Numbered from the stretch's first letter, positions 41,778 through 53,425 are shown. The stretch is 64,000 bases of DNA from Haematococcus lacustris (GCA_030144725.1 JASKMD010000007.1:8295568-8359567), one strand, 5' to 3'. Notes: generated by a model from the letters alone, not told the origin. Numbers and translations are program-made.

Positions 41778-42328
41778 TGGAGTCCTTGCTACAGCTGCTG
41801 AAGCATGGAGCTGGCCGCTTCATGGAGCTGCCTGCGATCCTAGAGCATATGTCCCTGCACACACATCGGTCCATCCTCAACAACATAAATGTGCAAGACT
41901 TCACGCTGCAGCTGCCTAAGCTTCGCGCTGCGGTGCGGCTGCATGAGGTGGCTGCAACCGTAGCCAGGGCACCAGCCACAACCGCACGCAAAGCCACAGC
42001 AGCTGCTTGCAGTGTCGGGGTGGTTGTGGTGAATGTGGGGGACCATGCAAGCCAGCAGCAGCAACAGCAGCAGGGTGCAACAGAGTTGTGTCAGCTGGTG
42101 TGCCCCCCCCACAGCCACCCCCGCCCCCACAGCCACCCCCACAGCAGCCACCCCAGCAGCAGGGCTGGAGCTCGTGGGGCAGAGAGCCGCCTGCATCACC
42201 TAATTTCGGCCACATTCCCGCAACCGTTTTCCAATCCGACTGCTGCTGCCGATGCGCACAGCTTAAGCGACGCGGGCGGTCGAAGCGATGATTGCATGCT
42301 CCTCAACGGCTCAAATTTAAATGACTAA
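41693..42328 (+). CDS. Hypothetical protein
   Basis: 211-codon frame with a protein-like first half ([50 protein letters not shown]) and a Pro/Gln/His-rich second half. It overlaps the last exon of the preceding gene in another frame, so it may be the true continuation after an unseen intron or frameshift. No family recognised. Confidence 0.3.
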   Translation: MAEGSPCSTGLRLHLEVYFLACPTSNALVESLLQLLKHGAGRFMELPAILEHMSLHTHRSILNNINVQDFTLQLPKLRAAVRLHEVAATVARAPATTARKATAAACSVGVVVVNVGDHASQQQQQQQGATELCQLVCPPHSHPRPHSHPHSSHPSSRAGARGAESRLHHLISATFPQPFSNPTAAADAHSLSDAGGRSDDCMLLNGSNLND

Positions 42329-43341
42329 CTTTGACGCTTTGCTGTGCACGGCCTACCCAGAGTATAATTATTCTGGATGGGGAACAGGTAGCTGGCCGGG
42401 TTGCCTACATTGTGAACCATCTAGCATAATGTTTGGAGTAGTTAGTGCAGAGATACAGCCGTCCTTATACCAGGGGTCGGTTTCCTGTCATTTTTTGTCA
42501 GTTGGGGTCGCCCGAGCTCCACACGCGCAACTCGCTACGCGACGGGACTTTCCATGCGACACACCTCGGCCCCGCTGCGACCTCACTACCACGTCTTCAG
42601 CCCGCTGCGTGCAGTTCCCTACGTTTCTCCCACTCTCCTGGCCGCACTTTTCCTTTCGCTGGGGAGAACCGTAGCCTTGAGCCAGGTGCACCCTGCCGCT
42701 ACCTCCACCCCTACCTCATCCCCACCCCTACCCCTAGCACCCAGGTCTCATTTGGCCAGAGCTATCAAGCCTCCACTTCGATTTTCCAATTATCTCCAGC
42801 CAGGCCACCGCTCCGTACCACCACCATCTCCCAGCAAAACTGCCACCTTTGTGAGCTCCACTCCAACAGCCACTGGCCCGGCGGCCCGGGCTGCTGGACC
42901 CCCCTCCTCCACCTCAAGCCGGGGTGCAGTTGCAGGCGTGTACACAGCGATGCACTGTGTGGTGGGCTGTGTTCACTTGCCTAAGCATGACGCCAAGAGC
43001 CAGTGCCAAGCCTTCATCACATGCCTCAACCAAGCTGGCTACTAGTCAGCAAAACTCAAGAATCTCTTCGTTGCGTGACAGCGCATCTAAAAATGTGGGA
43101 GAGCGTGGTGGAGTGGTCAAGCTCCTGTCAGCAGCAAAGATCAGCGCAGGCCACTGGGGAGAGGTGGGTGGAGTGGCCAGTTGAGTGACTATCTGTCAGA
43201 TGATGCCCTTGGTGCTGCAGCCAGCCCTGCTGGTGCCCTGGGTGCTGGAGCCAGCCCTAGTCCAACTGTAGTGACCAAGCCTGTGCATACAGGTAAGCAA
43301 GCATCACAGGCGCACAAGGGAGGAATACAACTCAGCTGCAA
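42329..43341. other. No confident gene
   Basis: Two overlapping frames (42445-42984 and 42554-43045), rich in Pro and Ser; one ends in AMHCVVGCVHLPKHDAKSQC, which looks coding but is not recognised. Confidence 0.3.
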
Positions 43342-43536
43342 ATGCAAGGAATGAAAACACAGCCGGCAGCAACGATTGGCGGACATCACCAACAAAGCGC
43401 GAAGACACAGCTAGCCACACCATCCTCGCCACAAAAGGGCATCACGCTGAGTCAGCTTAAGCAGCTCTGTGTACGACTGAACCTAGCGACCAAGGCTACA
43501 GATAGTCGTATCCAGTGCTTGATAGCAATCTCATAG
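43342..43536 (+). CDS. Small ORF with SAP-like helix
   Basis: 64 codons ending ITLSQLKQLCVRLNLATKAT-DSRIQCLI. The Leu spacing resembles a SAP DNA-binding motif, but one helix pair in a short ORF is weak evidence. Confidence 0.2.
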   Translation: MQGMKTQPAATIGGHHQQSAKTQLATPSSPQKGITLSQLKQLCVRLNLATKATDSRIQCLIAIS

Positions 43537-43996
43537 CATCAACAACAACAGCATCAGCAAGCACCAGCAGTGGCAGCACTCACCCCTTCAGCAATCACCA
43601 CAGGCCTGTCCTCTGAACGGAAGCTAGCGTGCGCGGCGCTGCGGCAAGGCGTGCAACTCTTACATCGCGAAGCGGTGTGTAGAGTCAGTTAGGTCAGGTC
43701 CGTCCGAAACATGGCTCATTTTTGCCGTCTATTTCCGCACGTCGTTATACAGGGGCTAACAAAGCCAAGTCACTTGACGCCACAACACTTCTACAGCGCA
43801 TCGACTTTATCGGCTCGTGTTCGGCTGTATGGTTCATTGAGACTGTGGGGTGGAAGCACTAATTGCGCTTGCGTTGGCAGCTGCTAAGAGAGCATTGCAG
43901 AAGCACGCGTGTCAGGCCAGCCCGGTACGTCGCTAATGATATGGCTCTTGCTTCACTGTTCACAGCTGTGCTCGATTCCTTTGTCTGGTCTTGCAG
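43537..43996. other. No gene seen
   Basis: Possible promoter region of the small gene that follows. No motif recognised. Confidence 0.3.
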
Positions 43997-45641
43997 TCAT
44001 GGTGACGCCTGAGCAGCGGATGGAGGAGCTACAGGTCTCCGTAAGAAATGTTATGAAAAGGATTGGAATGGTCAAAGCACTGCCCTTGGACGACCCTGAG
44101 AGACAGTGCCTGTCTGACCTCGACAAACAGCTGATCATGCTACTGAGTGAGCAGGTGAATATATTGGAGAAAGAAGGTGGGTGTGGGGTAACGGTGTGAG
44201 TGCTTGCTTACATCAGCTTGATGCACGCACTGTGCATGTGGCCCCCCATGCCGTAGGGGGTGTGGCTGCCCGCTGCCTTGCTGTCACCTAGCATTGAAGT
44301 GGAGCCTAGCAGTCACCAATAGACCCCAGCTGACATGGCAAAGTAGCCAGATGCATGGCCAAAGGGACATTGCACTTCCATGCCCGTGTATGATGCGCCC
44401 ATGTGCACTGTGCAGCTGGGTTCGTGGAAAAGATTGGGGTTCTCAGCACCATTCTGAATGCACTGAGTGCGCGCTTTAGAGGCATTTCAGGTGTATACCA
44501 CGACCAGTCTGCTTTGGTGGGCCCATGTGCTCACTACTGCCTATGATACAACTGTGGGCACAACATGACATGCAGCCACTGTGAAATCGTTTGGTTTGTT
44601 TGATGTATGCCAAGCATGCCTTGATGCTGTCCTGTGCGTGCTTGCAGCTGAAGCACGGCGGGCAGCTGCTTCTGCAAGTGAGTGGGTGATGTCTTCAAGC
44701 TCTTAGGATTGGCCTGATGTTGTCCACCATGGATATGCCCGCTTGCTCACAAGTGTGGTCCCTGACACCGCTCTATCAGGTTGTGTGATTAGGCCCTCCA
44801 TCCTTGCATTGCGGGCTGCACAGGCCATTTCATTATGAACGTCAGCAGATGCACAGCTGGCTACCCTGTGCAACACAAATGGTGGCCAGCTGCAATACTG
44901 TTTCATATCATGCAGCCGGTGGTTGAGAGTATGTTGGGCAAGGTGACTGGGATGGCTGAGGTGGTGTAAGTAGGCCCGGAGAGGGTTCATGACAGTGACT
45001 ATCGTAAGAGCATGGGTAGCTGTGCCAGCGTATGGAGCTAGCTTTGCCACCCCATTTGCTTAGTTCTCCAATGGCGCTGAGTGTATTCAGGGGCTTGATG
45101 ATATCTGTTGTTTTGCTGCTGCGCGGTTGGGTGGGGTATCGTCCCACGCTGCTGCCCCATCTCTCAGTGTTGCCCTGAACCCGTTGCTTGATGTTAGTGC
45201 CTACCACCTGCTGCTTCCTGACACCCTATTCCTGGGTGGAGAATAGTTGTATGGAGCAAGTCAGGCTTTCAGCTATTGTCCATATCTAGGGTTGTCTGAA
45301 GTGACAGTGATGCCAGAGCCACTGAAACTGTTGTTGCAATTGGGTGTCCTGCTGCAGCTAGTTGTTAGGGAAACTTATCATCCCTATATCAACACTGTAT
45401 GCTTTCACTAACCACACTATCACCTTGCAGAGGAGCACATGCCATCTGAGGTTGGAGAGCCTACTACGTCAACTGCCCAATGGCAAACAACCAGAGGTGA
45501 GTGGACAACTTTGCAAACCATGTCTTGGCATGTGGGCATTGTTGATTGACACCAATGCATGCAAACTTCCCAAGTTCGACACATAGAGCTGGTTGTGCGA
45601 TTGTGTGTTGTGCAGGTAGAGGGCATTTGAAGGTGGAATAG
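43997..45641 (+). CDS. Possible small four-exon gene, unknown function
   Basis: Exons 43997-44176 (ATG at 43999), 44648-44677, 45431-45496 and 45616-45641 join with matching phase 1 throughout and GT-AG borders. They give about 99 residues: VTPEQRMEELQVSVRNVMKR, a helical stretch to NILEKE, then AEARRAAASA, EHMPSEVGEPTTSTAQWQTT and RGRGHLKVE before a stop. The agreement of three phases argues for a real transcript, but the two middle exons are short and no family is recognised. Confidence 0.35.
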
Positions 45642-46079
45642 ATGTTGCCACCAGGGCCACCCTTGGGAGGGAAACTTACGCCTCGGCGGGGTGGGGCGGG
45701 GGTGAAGAGGGCTGGGATGGACGCCCAGCACGAAGGGGTGGAAGCTTGTCAAATTACCAAGCTGTTGGCATTAGCATGGACTTAAGGGGGAAGGTCTATC
45801 CAGGGTGTGTACAACATGTATTCGGCCATTGCCAACAAGCTGGAGGGCAGGAAGTGAGCGGCATGCCAGCAGTCGTTTTGATGACTTGATTGATTGCATG
45901 GATTACATGGACTGGTGGTCAGGCGTTCCCAACTACCTGAAAACCACCCCCCTGTGATACGAAGCCCGTATCTCCGCAGCCACTCAGTCAAAAATATATG
46001 TAAACAGTGCTTTGAACAGAGGAGAGTCATATCTACGAAATGGCAGACGCAGCAAAAACTATCTCGCTCTCAGCGGTGC
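45642..46079. other. No gene seen
   Basis: Non-coding between two ORFs. CAGTCAAAAATATATGT at about 45986 is AT-rich. Confidence 0.3.
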
Positions 46080-46706
46080 TCAGTGCCTGTCCAAAGATAC
46101 ACATTTGAATTCATGTGATTCCGCCACATGCGAGGCGCGCCGCACTAGCACGCTTCGCCACGCTGTTGTGAGTGGCACCTGCAACACGCAGCAGCTGTCG
46201 GAACATGTTTTGCTTTTGGCATGTGGACGCGACGACGGCAGTCGTGACGACTGGATACCACTATGAGCTTTTGGAGCTGCTGCTGGCGCTAGTGCATTAC
46301 CGGCTGCTCTACTACGCTTACACAAGGTCCTAGGTGCAGTACGTGGTGTTGTCTCACCTTGCTTTGCTGCCCTCGACTTGTTAGCTGCAGGTGCCCCACG
46401 CTTACGGGACGTGCTTGCCTCTGCCAGCTGTTGCTGCTGCTGAGGGGGTGCACCAGCAGGCTCAGCCAGCTCAGGGGTGGTGCCTGCAGGTGTCAGCTGC
46501 TGCTGAGGGGGCGCAGCTGCGGCAAGCTTCCCACGGATGTGGGTGCACACGTGGCTCAGTAGCTTGGGTACCCTCCAGCTCGTGTGTACCTCCCGCTTGT
46601 GAAACTGGAGGTATGACTGAAGCTGCTTTCCTGTCATCTTCATTGCCTCCTCGACAGTTGTGTGAAGGCGCAATGCGGGGCTGCCAGGGTCGCCGTTCAT
46701 AGCCAT
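46080..46706 (-). CDS. Hypothetical protein, downstream partner of the polyQ ORF
   Basis: 208 codons starting MAMNGDPGSPALRLHTTVEE, with YLQFHKREVHTSWRVPKLLS, then Gln/Pro/Ala-rich sequence. Its ATG overlaps the end of the upstream ORF by 10 nt in another frame, so the two are either separate fragments or one protein broken by a frameshift. Confidence 0.35.
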   Translation of the reverse strand: MAMNGDPGSPALRLHTTVEEAMKMTGKQLQSYLQFHKREVHTSWRVPKLLSHVCTHIRGKLAAAAPPQQQLTPAGTTPELAEPAGAPPQQQQQLAEASTSRKRGAPAANKSRAAKQGETTPRTAPRTLCKRSRAAGNALAPAAAPKAHSGIQSSRLPSSRPHAKSKTCSDSCCVLQVPLTTAWRSVLVRRASHVAESHEFKCVSLDRH

Positions 46707-46747
46707 GGCACGAATGTCAGATGCATACTGACGCCATAAGGGTCCTC

Positions 46748-46778
<31 letters not shown>

Positions 46779-46779
46779 A

Positions 46780-46827
<48 letters not shown>

Positions 46828-47671
46828 CATCTTCAGGCGGCGGCAGCCGTAGCTCGACATGGTACACCACATCAATCGCCACTTCCATGCGCGTAGCTTG
46901 GTCTGAGCTGCCGAGAGCAGCGAAGAGGTGGGGCAAGGCCATTTGAGCCTGCACATGATGCTGGTAGTAAGTCCACATAGCACCACAGTGCTCCTGCAAA
47001 TAGGTCGCAAGCTGCTGCTTCTGCTGCTCGCACTTATCTGATGGCACCAAGTGTTGCAGCTGGCTATGCAGACCTGCCAGAAGGGGCAATGTGTCCCAGG
47101 TCCCCAGACGAGCTAGCACATCCTGGGTGTGGCGGTAGAGCTCAAAAGCGTGCAGGCCGTCATCCTTGCTGGCCCACATGAGCTCGGGCACCAAGCAGCT
47201 CTCCCCAACCACTGCCACCACGCTGAGCCTGAGCAGCAGGCTGTTGTCTTGGAGCAGCTGGCTAAGGGTGACAGCCCATAGTGGAGACATACCCTTCTGC
47301 CGCTCAAGCAGTTGTGACACAGCATCTCTCGCATGCGCCCAGACGCGCAGCATGGTCACCGTTGAGCTGATGTAGCTGGCCCAGCGTGTGTCACACGGCA
47401 CTTGGGGCTTGGCGCCCCATGCTCCCATGCCGAGCGGCACCCAATACTGGGCCAGCAAGCTGGCAATGGATTCAATGGCTGGGCGGATGTCACCACCCAA
47501 TTCAGCCAGCCCAGCTTGCAGGGTGTTGTGTATGCCGTGGCTATAGCAGGGCTGCGCCCGAATGCAGCCAGCCTGCCCCTTGCTCTGGAGGAGCTTGCTC
47601 ATGCGGGTGACAACACCACCATATTCACCCATGTTCACAGCTGCACTGCACCCATATTCACCCATGTTCAC
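46697..47671 (-). CDS. Possible hAT-like transposase fragment with polyGln tract
   Basis: 324 codons. Features: MSKLLQSKGQAGCIRAQPCY followed by SHGIHNTLQAGL, and later VPCDTRWASYISSTVTMLRV and WTYYQHHVQAQM. The Cys...His-x-x-His-N-Leu pattern followed at a distance by TRW resembles the C-terminal catalytic part of hAT transposases, whose usual CAAH-x-LNL and TRW motifs are similar. No acidic triad or dimerisation domain was confirmed. A tract of about 21 Gln with two breaks (46752-46825) sits near the C terminus. Confidence 0.4.
46752..46825 (+). repeat. GCT/CTG trinucleotide repeat
   Basis: About 24 CTG/GCT triplets with one CATCCG interruption; encodes the polyGln tract on the minus strand. 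Confidence 0.95.
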
Positions 47672-48309
47672 AGCTGCACTGTGAAGGAGAGGTAGGGGGG
47701 AGATGGGTGAAGGAGAGGTAGGGGAAAGGTAGGAGGCGAGGGAGAAGGAGAGTTAGGGGGCATGAGGCTGATGGCAGGCTGGGAGGAGGGGCTACTGGGA
47801 GCTGGGCGGGGTAGACGAGGTTGGGAGATGGTGGGTTAGGCTGTGTTGGTGGGGGCCACGTGGCGGAGTGGTATGCCAAGCTCAGTCGGCTGCTCGTGCA
47901 CCTGTAGCCATCAGCATGTGTTCCTTGTAAGCGGTATATCTTGTCACATACAAACGCAATGATTGAGTTGGAAAGTGCCATGGACGCGTCAATGAGTTTG
48001 CTACAAAAGATATGTGTGAGGTCAGGCTGTGGATCAATGGTCCAAAACATGAAGCGGATTATAGCTGGAGGGGGTGCCAAATCCCTACTGTGCCGCCCAC
48101 CATTACAGCGATACAGCGCTGCCACACACAAACCCGGGTTCCTTCACATCCTCGCCAAGCGGCCTGCACCATCAGGAACCTCGCGCAGCCATGTTTGCCG
48201 GACTTCAGTGGTGTGCGCCACCGACATGTCGTGCATCGCTAACGGATAGCCAAGGACGTAGCTTACCGGTGTAGCTAACCACGGTCTGCAATTGGGACAC
48301 ATCCGGGGT
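47672..48309. other. No gene seen; purine-rich GGTAGGGGG stretch
   Basis: 47680-47760 has irregular GGAGAGGTAGGGG repeats. The remainder has short ORFs only. Confidence 0.3.
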
Positions 48310-48462
48310 CACATGTGGCTGCCCGCATCGAAAGACTCCGATGGCAATTCCAGTCTTACATTAAACGCGCAATATCACATCGCAGCAGACGCAACAAACG
48401 TTACATCAAAAGATTGAGTAGGTGGGCTGCAGTTGCATGAAGATTGCCAACCCCATGTTGGG
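48310..48462 (+). pseudogene. Decayed coding fragment, copy 2 of 2
   Basis: Related to the minus strand of 39198-39351; contains AAAGACTCCGATGGC and TGCATGAAGATTGCCAACCC. Broken by stops. Confidence 0.5.
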
Positions 48463-48594
48463 AACGCCTGACTGGTGGACAACTCTACACGGAAGGGGTT
48501 CCTAGTTTATCTCGAGCTCGAGTTTACACGCAGAAACCCGTTGGAGATGCCTAATGTCAGGTCCTTCAAGGTTTCTTTGGCGAAATGAATCATT

Positions 48595-49537
48595 AGTAAG
48601 GTTCGTAAAATAGACTATAAATAGACTAGATATAGTACTAGTCGAAGTAGTACTATTTTTGACTAGAATAGAGATAGTCTAGTCGCTCCATGCAAAAAAA
48701 AAGAAAACCTTGCCGTAGGCGGTTGCAGTGCTATTAGCAGTGTCAACGGGAGAACTCATTGTCATCATTGTTGCAGTTAACATTCACATGCATATAGAGT
48801 CATAGACACGGGCATTGACATCTTGACATGGACATCTGAAATAGGGGGTTTGCGGCCTCGGAGATGGTGGTCGTCTTACTCGCCCATCAGGGCAAGCAGC
48901 TCCGCGTCTGCTCCACCGTTGCACCCATAGCAGTCTGTTGAAGGGGAAGGGGATCTCTGCACCTATGAAGAACATCTGGAATCTCTGCCAGATTTGCTCC
49001 ACAACACAGCGCCGGACCATTCCAGCACTTCGCGATTCGCTGGAAAGGCAGCTCTGCTGCTCCTGCTGCTGCTGCTGCTGCTGTCGTGTCAACACGCTGT
49101 CGCTTTGGCCTGCACTTGTGTTCATTTGTGGTAGTCATGTTCACGCAGCTGTAGGACTGGTCACAATCGCCGCAAACGGCTTTGCAAACGCTTTGTCCTT
49201 GAAACTCATAGACCTTAAGTGAGAAGCGCTTGCTGTAGATGCTAGCCCGATGGGCCAGCAGCTGTAGATGCTAGCCCGATGGGCCAGCAGCTGCCGCCAT
49301 CGGAGTTCGTCGACTACGGACGCGGGCAATCCTTTGGCCGGCATGTCAACGGAATTGCAACTGATACTGACTGCTCTTAAGACTAGCACGACGTGTCTGG
49401 CAGGCTGATGTACGCCCCATTGCGACTGAAACGAGTTGATTTGGTGACGAAATAGTCGACTAGACTACACTATTTACTATCTCTAGTCTATACTATTTAC
49501 TACATGGACATAGAGATGTCTATTTGGGAACCTTACT
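48595..49537. mobile_element. Non-autonomous DNA transposon with AGTAAGGTTC termini
   Basis: Left end AGTAAGGTTCGTAAAATAGAC; right end is the inverted AGTAAGGTTCCCAAATAGAC. Both subterminal regions are full of CTAGTC/TAGAC/ATAGT short repeats in opposite orientation. Internal ORFs (up to 113 codons) have no transposase motif. No clear target duplication is seen (CATT left, GATA right). Confidence 0.65.
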
Positions 49538-49695
49538 GATATGGTCGAGGCTGAGGCGGTGGGCTGATGTGAGGAGGCCATGAAAGGAGCTCAGACACCT
49601 AGCGCTAGTGTGGGCGCGAGTGACGGCACAATGTGCCTGAGCGGGGCAACACCACGGTGGTCAGCTGAGTGCAGCTGAGCCAGGTGGGGGGGAAT

Positions 49696-49862
49696 GTTAC
49701 GTGACCATGCTCAGTAAAGTAGCATGCGGATCTGAGATCTCTACTCCCATGTGAGAAAGTGTTAGTGGTGAGGTGTTCTGAGGCTGGGTCCGATTCCCAG
49801 GTAGATGGACTACGCCCTGATCTACGATGGATACCTCAGAACACTATAGCCGCTAACGCAAC
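49696..49862 (+). mobile_element. Diverged copy of the structured 170-bp repeat family
   Basis: Starts GTTACGTGACCATG and ends GCTAACGCAAC, like the array copies. Same fold with different bases: outer stem GTGTTCTGAGG (49773-49783) with CCTCAGAACAC (49834-49844), perfect 11 bp; T-type hairpin CTGGG-TCCGATT-CCCAG (49784-49800); third hairpin GTAGAT/ATCTAC (49801-49825), with ACGCCC kept in its loop. It stands alone, outside any hexamer array. Confidence 0.85.
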
Positions 49863-50156
49863 ATACCTCCCCTCCCCACCTTCACTCATTCACTCCCATG
49901 TTCACTCCCCCACCCCCTTCCCAGCAGCAGTCATCAAGTATCTGAAGGCAAGTAATGAGTTGCTTGCTTGCAGGAGGTCCCTCCACTGGTGGCCGCACCC
50001 ACACCACAACAGCGTGCTCCTGCTGTTTGCCTCCCGTTGCCAATCCTGCTGCCGATACCTGCAGCTGTTGCTAGTCTTGTTGCCGCTGTATTGGTCATGA
50101 TGTGCTATTTGCCAGGTGAGTGCCACCCCACCCCAACCACCCCACCGCGCCGCTGA
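49863..50156. other. No gene seen
   Basis: Short ORFs only. Confidence 0.3.
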
Positions 50157-50392
50157 CATTGCTGCCACCGCCGCTGCCACCGCTGCTGCTGCTGCCCCAA
50201 CTGCTGCCCCTGCTGCTGCCCTTGCCCCTGCTGCTGCTGGTGCCCCTGCTACTGCTACCCCTGCTGCTGCTGCCCCTGCTGTTGCCCCTGCTGCTGCTGC
50301 TGCCCCTGCTGCTGCAATTGCTGCTGCCGCTGCTGCTGCCCCCCCCTGCTGCTGCTGCTCCCGCTGCTGCTGCCCCTGCTCTCATGCAGCCA
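50157..50392 (+). repeat. CTGCTGCCC-type imperfect repeat
   Basis: Imperfect CTGCTG, CCGCTGCCA and CCCCTGCTG units over about 235 bp. 50393-50810 downstream shows short GCAGCCAGCAG repeats and no gene. Confidence 0.85.
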
Positions 50393-50810
50393 GAACTGGT
50401 GACATGCAACCGGCACTGGTCAGTACTAATCAAGGATGCTAGCTAGGTTAATGCTTCCAGATTTTAGAAAGAGGAAATACACGTGTCGAGGACTCCTCGA
50501 AGGTTTCGCATAGGAACAGCACAGGACAGCACACTGCACACAGCACACGCATGTTAGATAGCCAGGAGCCATCGCAATTGCTACGCAAAAGAGGCATAGT
50601 GCACAGCGCCTAGTTTAGCGAATCGCATACTCTAGCTAATCAATTCTCAGCGATGTAGCCATGCCGCTGTAGTTGCTAGCCAGCCATCGCCAGGTAGCAG
50701 CCTCACAACATTGCATATAGCAGCATGTAGGAGCAGCCAGCAGCAGCCAGGAGCATATCGAAGCCAAAAACAAGCCATTGGCAGCCAGCAGCCTCATTGC
50801 ATTCGCGACC

Positions 50811-53270
50811 GGGGCGGGGCGGGGCGGGGCGGAAAGGGCGGGGCGGGGCGGGGCGGAAAGGGCGGGGCGGGGCGGGGCGGAAAGGGCGGGGCGGAAAGGG
50901 CGGGGCGGAAAGGGCGGGGCGGAAAGGGCGGGGCGGAAAGGGCGGGGCGGAAAGGGCGGGGCGGAAAGGGCGGGGCGGAAAGGGCGGGGCGGAAAGGGCG
51001 GGGCGGAAAGGGCGGGGCGGAAAGGGCGGGCGGAAAGGGCGGGGCGGAAAGGGCGGGGCGGAAAGGGCGGGGCGGAAAGGGCGGGGCGGAAAGGGCGGGG
51101 CGGAAAGGGCGGGGCGGAAAGGGCGGGGCGGAAAGGGCGGGGCGGAAAGGGCGGGGCGGAAAGGGCGGGGCGGAAAGGGCGGGGCGGAAAGGGCGGGGCG
51201 GAAAGGGCGGGGCGGAAAGGGCGGGGCGGAAAGGGCGGGGCGGAAAGGGCGGGGCGGAAAGGGCGGGGCGGAAAGGGCGGGGCGGAAAGGGCGGGGCGGA
51301 AAGGGCGGGGCGGAAAGGGCGGGGCGGAAAGGGCGGGGCGGAAAGGGCGGGGCGGAAAGGGCGGGGCGGAAAGGGCGGGGCGGAAAGGGCGGGGCGGAAA
51401 GGGCGGGGCGGAAAGGGCGGGGCGGAAAGGGCGGGGCGGGGCGGAAAGGGCGGGGCGGGGCGGGGCGGGGCGGGGCGGGGCGGGGCGGGGCGGGGCGGGG
51501 CGGGGCGGGGCGGGGCGGGGCGGGGCGGGGCGGGGCGGGGCGGGGCGGGGCGGGGCGGGGCGGGGCGGGGCGGGGCGGGGCGGGGCGGGGCGGCGGGGCG
51601 GGGCGGGGCGGGGCGGGGCGGGGCGGGGCGGGGCGGGGCGGGGCGGGGCGGGGCGGGGCGGGGCGGGGCGGGGCGGGGCGGGGCGGGGCGGGGCGGAAGG
51701 GGCGGGGCGGGGCGGGGCGGAAAGGGCGGGGCGGGGCGGGGCGGAAAGGGCGGGGCGGGGCGGGGCGGAAAGGGCGGGGCGGGGCGGGGCGGAAAGGGCG
51801 GGGCGGGGCGGGGCGGAAAGGGCGGGGCGGGGCGGGGCGGAAAGGGCGGGGCGGGGCGGGGCGGAAAGGGCGGGGCGGGGCGGGGCGGAAAGGGCGGGGC
51901 GGGGCGGGGCGGAAAGGGCGGGGCGGGGCGGGGCGGAAAGGGCGGGGCGGAAAGGGCGGGGCGGAAAGGGCGGGGCGGAAAGGGCGGGGCGGAAAGGGCG
52001 GGGCGGAAAGGGCGGGGCGGAAAGGGCGGGGCGGAGAGGGCGGGGCGGAAAGGGCGGGGCGGAAAGGGCGGGGCGGAAAGGGCGGGGCGGAAAGGGCGGG
52101 GCGGAAAGGGCGGGGCGGAAAGGGCGGGGCGGAAAGGGCGGGGCGGAAAGGGCGGGGCGGAAAGGGCGGGGCGGAAAGGGCGGGGCGGAAAGGGCGGGGC
52201 GGAAAGGGCGGGGCGGAAAGGGCGGGGCGGAAAGGGCGGGGCGGAAAGGGCGGGGCGGAAAGGGCGGGGCGGAAAGGGCGGGGCGGAAAGGGCGGGGCGG
52301 AAAGGGCGGGGCGGAAAGGGCGGGGCGGAAAGGGCGGGGCGGAAAGGGCGGGGCGGAAAGGGCGGGGCGGGGCGGGGCGGGGCGGGGCGGGGCGGGGCGG
52401 GGCGGGGCGGGGCGGGGCGGGGCGGGGCGGGGCGGGGCGGGGCGGGGCGGGGCGGGGCGGGGCGGGGCGGGGCGGGGCGGGGCGGGGCGGGGCGGGGCGG
52501 GGCGGGGCGGGGCGGGGCGGGGCGGGGCGGGGCGGGGCGGGGCGGGGCGGGGCGGGGCGGGGCGGGGCGGGGCGGAAGGGGCGGGGCGGGGCGGGGCGGA
52601 AAGGGCGGGGCGGGGCGGGGCGGAAAGGGCGGGGCGGGGCGGGGCGGAAAGGGCGGGGCGGGGCGGGGCGGAAAGGGCGGGGCGGGGCGGGGCGGGGCGG
52701 AAAGGGCGGGGCGGGGCGGGGCGGAAAGGGCGGGGCGGGGCGGGGCGGAAAGGGCGGGGCGGGGCGGGGCGGAAAGGGCGGGGCGGGGCGGGGCGGAAAG
52801 GGCGGGGCGGGGCGGGGCGGAAAGGGCGGGGCGGGGCGGGGCGGAAAGGGCGGGGCGGGGCGGGGCGGAAAGGGCGGGGCGGGGCGGGGCGGAAAGGGTG
52901 GGGCGGGGCGGGGCGGAAAGGGCGGGGCGGGGCGGGGCGGAAAGGGCGGGGCGGGGCGGAAAGGGCGGGGCGGGGCGGGGCGGAAAGGGCGGGGCGGGGC
53001 GGGGCGGAAAGGGCGGGGCGGGGCGGGGCGGAAAGGGCGGGGCGGGGCGGGGCGGAAAGGGCGGGGCGGGGCGGGGCGGAAAGGGCGGGGCGGGGCGGGG
53101 CGGAAAGGGCGGGGCGGGGCGGGGCGGAAAGGGCGGGGCGGGGCGGGGCGGAAAGGGCGGGGCGGGGCGGGGCGGAAAGGGCGGGGCGGGGCGGGGCGGA
53201 AAGGGCGGAGCGGGGCGGGGCGGAAAGGGCGGGGCGGGGCGGGGCGGAAAGGGCGGGGCGGGGCGGGGCG
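50811..53270 (+). repeat. GGGGC-based satellite array 2 with 14-bp and 24-bp variants
   Basis: Three unit types in blocks: a 14-bp unit (GGGGCGGAAAGGGC), pure GGGGC, and a 24-bp unit (GGAAA followed by GGGC and three GGGGC-type steps). Block order is 14-bp, pure, 24-bp, then 14-bp (51950-52360), pure (to about 52575) and 24-bp again. This repeated block order is a higher-order repeat. GGAAGGGG marks the pure to 24-bp junction in both cases. The 800-900 codon ORFs in all frames are artefacts. Confidence 0.98.
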
Positions 53271-53342
53271 GAATGGTGTAACGTGCGGGAGTTGTCAACC
53301 ACGCACCCCACAGGATGACCTAGCCTAAATGCCATGTACACG

Positions 53343-53412
53343 AGCTTAGAGCGGGGTAGCTCGTTGGGCTGTGAACCCACTGTTCCCTTTACAGGGTTCA
53401 GAGTACTTTATG
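53343..53412 (+). other. tRNA-like sequence, probably not a functional tRNA
   Basis: GGGGTAGCTCGTTGG resembles a tRNA D-arm/A box. GGGCTGTGAACCCA forms an anticodon-type stem-loop with GTG (His) in place, and GGGTTCAGAGTAC vaguely resembles a T-loop. The D-arm is truncated and no acceptor stem pairs, so a tRNA-His relic is the most that can be said. Confidence 0.25.
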
Positions 53413-53425
53413 GCCAGCATCACAC

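Noticed and set aside
50636..53380. 830-914 codon ORFs in the GGGGC/GGAAA satellite
   Set aside because: Repeat artefacts, open in both orientations.
53343..53412. tRNA-His gene
   Set aside because: The anticodon loop is good, but the D-arm is truncated and the acceptor and T stems do not pair.
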